From: Alphaproteobacteria bacterium | Lineage (GTDB): Bacteria > Pseudomonadota > Alphaproteobacteria > UBA6615 | Assembly (NCBI GenBank): GCA_021774445.1 | Contig: JAJFJA010000073.1 | Span: 1-56,307 of the forward strand | Direction of reading: 5' to 3' | Length of the DNA stretch: 56,307 bases | Part shown: positions 52,495 to 56,307 of the stretch, piece after piece | How the letters are laid out: every line of letters begins with the position of its first letter | Numbering within the stretch: position 1 is the first letter of the stretch | Position numbers and translations under genes: made by a program | The notes under the pieces: generated by a model | The model's input: only the letters and a program-made list of their open reading frames with translations | Database searches by the model: none | What the model was told of the DNA's origin: nothing

Positions 52495-54363
52495 ATGGCA
52501 GAAGTGGCGGCGCTGGAGCGGATAGACCGCGAGCGCCAGGAGCTAAACTCCGCAGTGGTCCGCTTTGCCGGCGACTCCGGCGATGGCATGCAACTTACCG
52601 GTGGCCAGTTCACGCTGGCGACCGCCCTGGCTGGTAATAGCCTGGCTACGTTCCCTGACTTCCCAGCCGAGATCAGAGCCCCGGTCGGCACGACCTTCGG
52701 GGTTTCCGCGTTCCAGATCAATTTCGGGGCACGCACCATCATGACGTCCGGCGACGAGTTGGACATGCTGGTGGCGATGAACCCGGCGGCGCTGAAGACC
52801 AACGTCGCGGACCTAAAAGCGGGCGGCGTGGTGATCGTCGACAGCGGCGCGTTCAGCGAGAAGAACCTGCGCAAGGCCGGCTATGACGAAGATCCGTTAG
52901 ACAACGACTCGCTGGATAAGTACCGGGTGTTGCGCATCGACATGTCGCGGCTAACCCTGGAAGCCGTGAAACCGCACGGCCTGTCGCAGAAAGACGGGCT
53001 GCGGTGTAAGAATCTGTGGGCGCTGGGGCTGGTGTACTGGATGTATGGCCGGCGCCGGCAGGCCACGGTGGATTGGCTGAGCGAGAAATTCGCCACCAAA
53101 ACGGATATCGCCGAGGCCAATATCGCGGCGCTGAATGCCGGCCATTCGTTTGGCGAGACGGCCGAAATGCCGGCCGAGGTCAAAACCTACCGGGTTCCCG
53201 CAGCAGATATTCAACCGGGGACTTACCGCACGCTGACCGGGGCGGAAGGTACGGCCTGGGGCTTGGTTACGGGGTGCCACCTTGCCGGACTGCCGGCGGT
53301 ATTCTGCTCCTACCCGATTACCCCGGCATCGTCGCTGCTGCATATCCTCGCCGGGCTGAAACAATATAACGTGGTGACGTTCCAAGCCGAGGATGAAATC
53401 GCCGCGGCGGCCGCGGCCATCGGCGCGTCCTACGGCGGCGCGATGGGCATTACCTCAAGCTCCGGCCCCGGCGTGGCGCTGAAAGGCGAGGCCATCGGCC
53501 TGGCGATCGCGGTCGAGTTGCCGTTGGTGGTGGTCAACGCGCAGCGTGCCGGGCCCTCAACCGGCATGCCGACCAAGACCGAGCAATCGGACCTCTATCA
53601 GGCGGTCTACGGCCGCAACGCCGACAGCCCGATGCCGGTGTTGGCGCCACGGGCGCCGGGCGACTGTTATGAGACCGCCATCGAAGCGGTGCGGATCGCG
53701 TCGCGCTATATGACGCCGGTGATGCTGCTGACCGACGGCTATATCGCCAACGCGTCGGAGCCCTGGCTGATACCCGACGCCACAGAGATGCCGCGTTTCG
53801 ACGTGACGTTCCACGAAGAGCCCGAGGGTTTCCAGCCGTTCAGACGGGCCGAGGACACCCTGGCGCGCCCGTGGGTCAAACCCGGTACGCCTGACCTGGA
53901 GCATCGTATCGGCGGCATCGAGCGCAGCGACGGCAGCGGCAACATTTCCTACGATGCCGACAATCATCAGCGCATGACCGATTTGCGGGCGGCAAAGATC
54001 AACGGTATTGCCAACGATATTCCCGAGCAGGCGGTCGACCAGGGCGAGGCATCGGGCAAATTGGTGATCGTCGGCTGGGGCTCGACCTATGGCCCGATCA
54101 GCCGGGCGGTGGCGAACCTGCGAACCGAAGGCCTCGACGTGGCGCATATCCACATCCGCCATATCTGGCCACTGCCGCGTAACCTGCAAACCCTGCTGAG
54201 CCAATATGAGCAGGTGCTGGTGCCGGAAATGAACAAGGGTCAATTGCTGACCGTGCTGCGGGCGGAATATCTCGTCGATGCGAAAGGTCTGAACAAAGTC
54301 ACCGGCAAGCCGTTCCGGATTGCCGAGATCGAGACGGTCGCCCGCGACCTGGTGGAGAGCTGA
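52495..54363 (+). CDS. korA: 2-oxoacid:ferredoxin oxidoreductase, fused gamma-alpha subunit (KorA)
   Basis: Converts 2-oxoglutarate and CoA to succinyl-CoA and CO2 while reducing ferredoxin, an alternative to the NAD+-linked dehydrogenase. The 622-residue product has an N-terminal gamma domain (FAGDSGDGMQLTGGQ, about 22-210) fused to the alpha domain (about 230-600, SYPITPASSLLHIL and QRAGPSTGMPTKTEQ). Substrate choice (2-oxoglutarate or pyruvate) is inferred from the two-subunit layout. ATG 52495 has GAGAGG upstream. korB starts one base after the stop. Confidence 0.93.
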   Translation: MAEVAALERIDRERQELNSAVVRFAGDSGDGMQLTGGQFTLATALAGNSLATFPDFPAEIRAPVGTTFGVSAFQINFGARTIMTSGDELDMLVAMNPAALKTNVADLKAGGVVIVDSGAFSEKNLRKAGYDEDPLDNDSLDKYRVLRIDMSRLTLEAVKPHGLSQKDGLRCKNLWALGLVYWMYGRRRQATVDWLSEKFATKTDIAEANIAALNAGHSFGETAEMPAEVKTYRVPAADIQPGTYRTLTGAEGTAWGLVTGCHLAGLPAVFCSYPITPASSLLHILAGLKQYNVVTFQAEDEIAAAAAAIGASYGGAMGITSSSGPGVALKGEAIGLAIAVELPLVVVNAQRAGPSTGMPTKTEQSDLYQAVYGRNADSPMPVLAPRAPGDCYETAIEAVRIASRYMTPVMLLTDGYIANASEPWLIPDATEMPRFDVTFHEEPEGFQPFRRAEDTLARPWVKPGTPDLEHRIGGIERSDGSGNISYDADNHQRMTDLRAAKINGIANDIPEQAVDQGEASGKLVIVGWGSTYGPISRAVANLRTEGLDVAHIHIRHIWPLPRNLQTLLSQYEQVLVPEMNKGQLLTVLRAEYLVDAKGLNKVTGKPFRIAEIETVARDLVES

Positions 54364-54364
54364 T

Positions 54365-55393
54365 ATGAACGTCGTCACACCGCCGCAGAAGCTTACGGCA
54401 AAAGACTACACCTCCGACCAGGAAGTGCGGTGGTGCCCGGGCTGCGGGGATTACGCGATCCTGAAAGCCGTGCAGCGCACCTTGGCCGAAATGGCGGTGC
54501 CGCGGCACAAGACGCTGTTCGTCTCCGGTATCGGCTGCGCGGCGCGCTTTCCCTACTACATGTCGACCTATGGCTTCCATACGATCCATGGCCGGGCGCC
54601 GGCCATCGCCACCGGGGTCAAGCTGGCCAATCCCGAGTTGGACATATGGGTGGTCTCGGGCGATGGGGACTCCCTGTCGATCGGCGGCAACCACACCCTG
54701 CACATGCTGCGGCGCAATGTGGATTTGCAGTTCTTGCTGTTCAATAACGAGATCTATGGCCTGACCAAGGGTCAGTACTCGCCGACCTCCCGAAAGGGCA
54801 CGCGCTCGCCCTCGACGCCCATGGGGTCGCTGGATAATCCGGTGTCCGCGGCGAGTTTCGCGCTCGGCGCCGGCGCGCGTTTCGTCGCCCGGTCCGCCGA
54901 CATTCTGCAAAAGCACCTGCCCGGCGTGCTGAAGCGGGCGCACGCCCATAAAGGCGCGTCCTTCGTGGAAATCATGCAGAATTGCATCGTCTACAATGAC
55001 GGCGCCTTCAAGCACTTCCTGGACAAGCCGCTGGCGGCCGACACGCAGCTGCATGTGGAGCACGGCGCACCGCTGATTTTCGGCAAGGAGCAGAACCGTG
55101 GACTGCGCCTGAAACCGGGGTCGCTGTCACTCGAAGTGGCGACGATCGGCGAAAACGGGGTCAGCGCCGACGATATCTTCATCCATGACGAGACCGACCG
55201 GAACCTGGCGACGCAGCTGGCGGCGATGCAGCCACCGGACTTCCCGGTGGCCATGGGCGTGCTGTACTGCGACCCGGCGGCGAGCTACGTGGACCAGGTC
55301 TATGCGCAAGTCGACGAAGCCAAGAAGAAAAACGGCAGCAGCGACCTGAACGCGCTACTCAACCGCGGCCATACTTGGACGGTGGAGAGGTAG
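54365..55393 (+). CDS. korB: 2-oxoacid:ferredoxin oxidoreductase, beta subunit (KorB)
   Basis: Subunit carrying thiamine diphosphate and an iron-sulfur cluster. The 342-residue product has WCPGCGDYAIL (two cluster cysteines), SGIGCAARFPYY, and the ThDP motif VVSGDGDSLSIGGNH followed by NNEIYGLTKGQYSPTS. No extra ferredoxin domain is present, so electrons go to a separate ferredoxin, perhaps the partner of the nearby FprA-like reductase. ATG 54365 begins MNVVTPPQKL; a longer frame lies within korA. Confidence 0.95.
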   Translation: MNVVTPPQKLTAKDYTSDQEVRWCPGCGDYAILKAVQRTLAEMAVPRHKTLFVSGIGCAARFPYYMSTYGFHTIHGRAPAIATGVKLANPELDIWVVSGDGDSLSIGGNHTLHMLRRNVDLQFLLFNNEIYGLTKGQYSPTSRKGTRSPSTPMGSLDNPVSAASFALGAGARFVARSADILQKHLPGVLKRAHAHKGASFVEIMQNCIVYNDGAFKHFLDKPLAADTQLHVEHGAPLIFGKEQNRGLRLKPGSLSLEVATIGENGVSADDIFIHDETDRNLATQLAAMQPPDFPVAMGVLYCDPAASYVDQVYAQVDEAKKKNGSSDLNALLNRGHTWTVER

Positions 55394-55617
55394 CCGAGCG
55401 CGGCAAACGGCGTACTGCGTTACCGGGATTGCTTCGCTCACGCTTTCAAAGACGATGTGGGTGGTCCGCGTTGTACACGGCTATCGGCATTTGCACTTTT
55501 GGCCTACATTTTCTGCGCGCCAGTTTGACCAAACAAAGCTTTTTCACTGACCCTAGTACGCTTACGATGGCCGACTGAAATCCTGTTTCTGACCAGACCG
55601 CTGTGCCCGGTGAAGCT
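55394..55617 (+). other. Non-coding stretch at the border of the reverse transcriptase gene
   Basis: The 224 nt contain no credible gene. Base composition falls away from the GC-rich core (for example TTTGACCAAACAAAG and AAGCTTTTTCACTG at about 55526-55550). This marks a change of origin or a regulatory RNA. Defence-associated reverse transcriptases often have a non-coding RNA gene next to the protein gene, which makes this interval worth checking. No tRNA, att repeat or terminator for korB was found. Confidence 0.4.
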
Positions 55618-56307
55618 ATGCCAGGACTAGATCGGCAAATACTGCGGCAGTTAGATCTCGATAGCGTAATCGCTCACGTGAAGGCTGATATACGCAGCGA
55701 CCTCATCTGGGCGCCTCACTACAACGTCATTTTCAGCCGCGCCGGCAATGAACTTTGGGATCAACTTAGCCAGAAGCTGAGGGCGGGAAGCTATGAGCCC
55801 GAGCTGCCAGTCACGATGAGCGTTCCCAAGGAACGATGGTTTTCGCGACCGGGTAGCATCCTGAAGCCCTACGATCGATTTCTGTATCAGGCACTGGCCG
55901 ACCATGTCATGGAACAGCTAGAGGATGGCCTCGACCGAGAACGTACTTTTAGCCATGTCCCATCAGATGAAGACGATCAAGTATTCGAGCCCAATCACGA
56001 ATCGTGGGAGCGGTTTCAGGACCGGGTTTCCGAGATCTGCGATGAGAGCGGTTTCCTTCTTAAATCTGACGTGTCTCACTACTTTGAAAGACTGCCACAG
56101 CATCACCTAATCAACCTGATGATGGCAACGGACTGCTCGCCGGAAGTCGTGAGACTGCTCGAGGAGATGCTCCTAGCCTTCCGGGAGAGAAACTCTTTCG
56201 GCATCATCCAGGGCGTGTTCCCCTCCGACATGCTGGGCAACTTCTTCCTTTCCGACCTCGATGCGTACTGCGAGATACGGAACATCCCTTCCGCGCGATA
56301 TGTGGAC
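55618..56307 (+). CDS. Reverse transcriptase, probable defence-associated ('unknown group') type; truncated at the window edge
   Basis: The first 230 residues of an RNA-directed DNA polymerase; the rest is outside the window. Motifs appear in order: SRPGSILKPYDRFLYQAL (76-93), motif A with the catalytic Asp151 (LLKSDVSHYFERLP), motif B (GIIQGVFPSDMLGNFF, 195-210, then SDLD) and motif C ARYVD, whose last residue is the last codon. The next codon should be Asp. The R-P...P-Y-D-R block with an acidic insert at 113-135 suits Abi/DRT-type enzymes better than group II introns or retrons. Codons AGA, CTA, ATA and TTA, rare nearby, point to transfer. ATG 55618 lacks a strong ribosome site. Confidence 0.9.
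   Translation, partial: MPGLDRQILRQLDLDSVIAHVKADIRSDLIWAPHYNVIFSRAGNELWDQLSQKLRAGSYEPELPVTMSVPKERWFSRPGSILKPYDRFLYQALADHVMEQLEDGLDRERTFSHVPSDEDDQVFEPNHESWERFQDRVSEICDESGFLLKSDVSHYFERLPQHHLINLMMATDCSPEVVRLLEEMLLAFRERNSFGIIQGVFPSDMLGNFFLSDLDAYCEIRNIPSARYVD

Noticed and set aside
55375..55578. A 67-codon frame between korB and the reverse transcriptase
   Set aside because: It starts inside korB out of frame, has no ribosome site and shows no protein-like pattern.
55618..56307. Reverse transcriptase read as a group II intron or retron enzyme
   Set aside because: No intron maturase features, ribozyme sequence or retron msr/msd structure is visible, and the N-terminal R-P...D-R block fits defence-type enzymes better. 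The full gene is needed to settle this.

Overview
The window is GC-rich chromosomal DNA from an alphaproteobacterium, most like a free-living member of the Rhodospirillales and relatives. This rests on gene content: RcdA and TrcR homologues, ZapA with a ZauP-like partner, COQ9, Usg, DUF1192, class I lysyl-tRNA synthetase and CIRCE-controlled groESL. It is inferred, since there is no rRNA here. Almost everything is compact core chromosome. The exception is the last 0.9 kb, where base composition changes and a reverse transcriptase gene runs off the edge.

Layout, left to right. (1) 1-14,959 is almost all on the minus strand. In transcription order it holds a zauP-like gene, zapA, 6S RNA and 5-formyl-THF cyclo-ligase. 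Next come a YmdB-type phosphodiesterase, a YebC-family protein and ruvC-ruvA-ruvB. These lead into the full Tol-Pal operon (ybgC-tolQ-tolR-tolA-tolB-pal-cpoB), then tilS and ftsH, whose 3' end lies outside the window. A short-chain dehydrogenase stands alone at 14.2-15.0 kb. (2) 15,224-21,889 on the plus strand is a carbon-metabolism block: tkt, gap, a small conserved protein, class I fbaB and thiE, followed by efp and an inositol-monophosphatase gene. pgk, often found beside gap, is absent. (3) 22,058-25,782 is an energised-envelope cassette: a periplasmic OmpA-like protein, a MotA/TolQ-like channel with a long C-terminal tail, and a MotB/OmpA-like partner. An ABC exporter converges on it.

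(4) 27.6-31 kb holds rpmE, rcdA, an hsp20 gene with a heat-shock promoter and a probable ROSE-type RNA thermometer, trcR and a quinone oxidoreductase. (5) 31-43.6 kb holds DUF1192 plus an acyl-CoA ligase, two DUF465 genes around a 6-phosphofructokinase with a mixed donor signature, a diguanylate cyclase, purE-purK, def-COQ9, a class IV aminotransferase, and the overlapping lysS-deacetylase-GNAT operon. (6) 44-50.2 kb holds a DinG/XPD-like Fe-S helicase, a TerB-like protein, a MarR regulator with its operator, and groES-groEL. (7) 50.4-55.4 kb holds usg, an adrenodoxin-type ferredoxin-NADP reductase, and the two-subunit 2-oxoacid:ferredoxin oxidoreductase korA-korB.

(8) 55,394-56,307 is the only clearly accessory-looking part. 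After a 224-nt non-coding stretch, a gene encodes the first 230 residues of a reverse transcriptase. It reaches the catalytic Y-V-D of motif C exactly at the window edge. Its features suit the 'unknown group'/defence-associated reverse transcriptases better than group II introns or retrons, so it is the best candidate here for an undescribed system. The rest of that locus is not visible.
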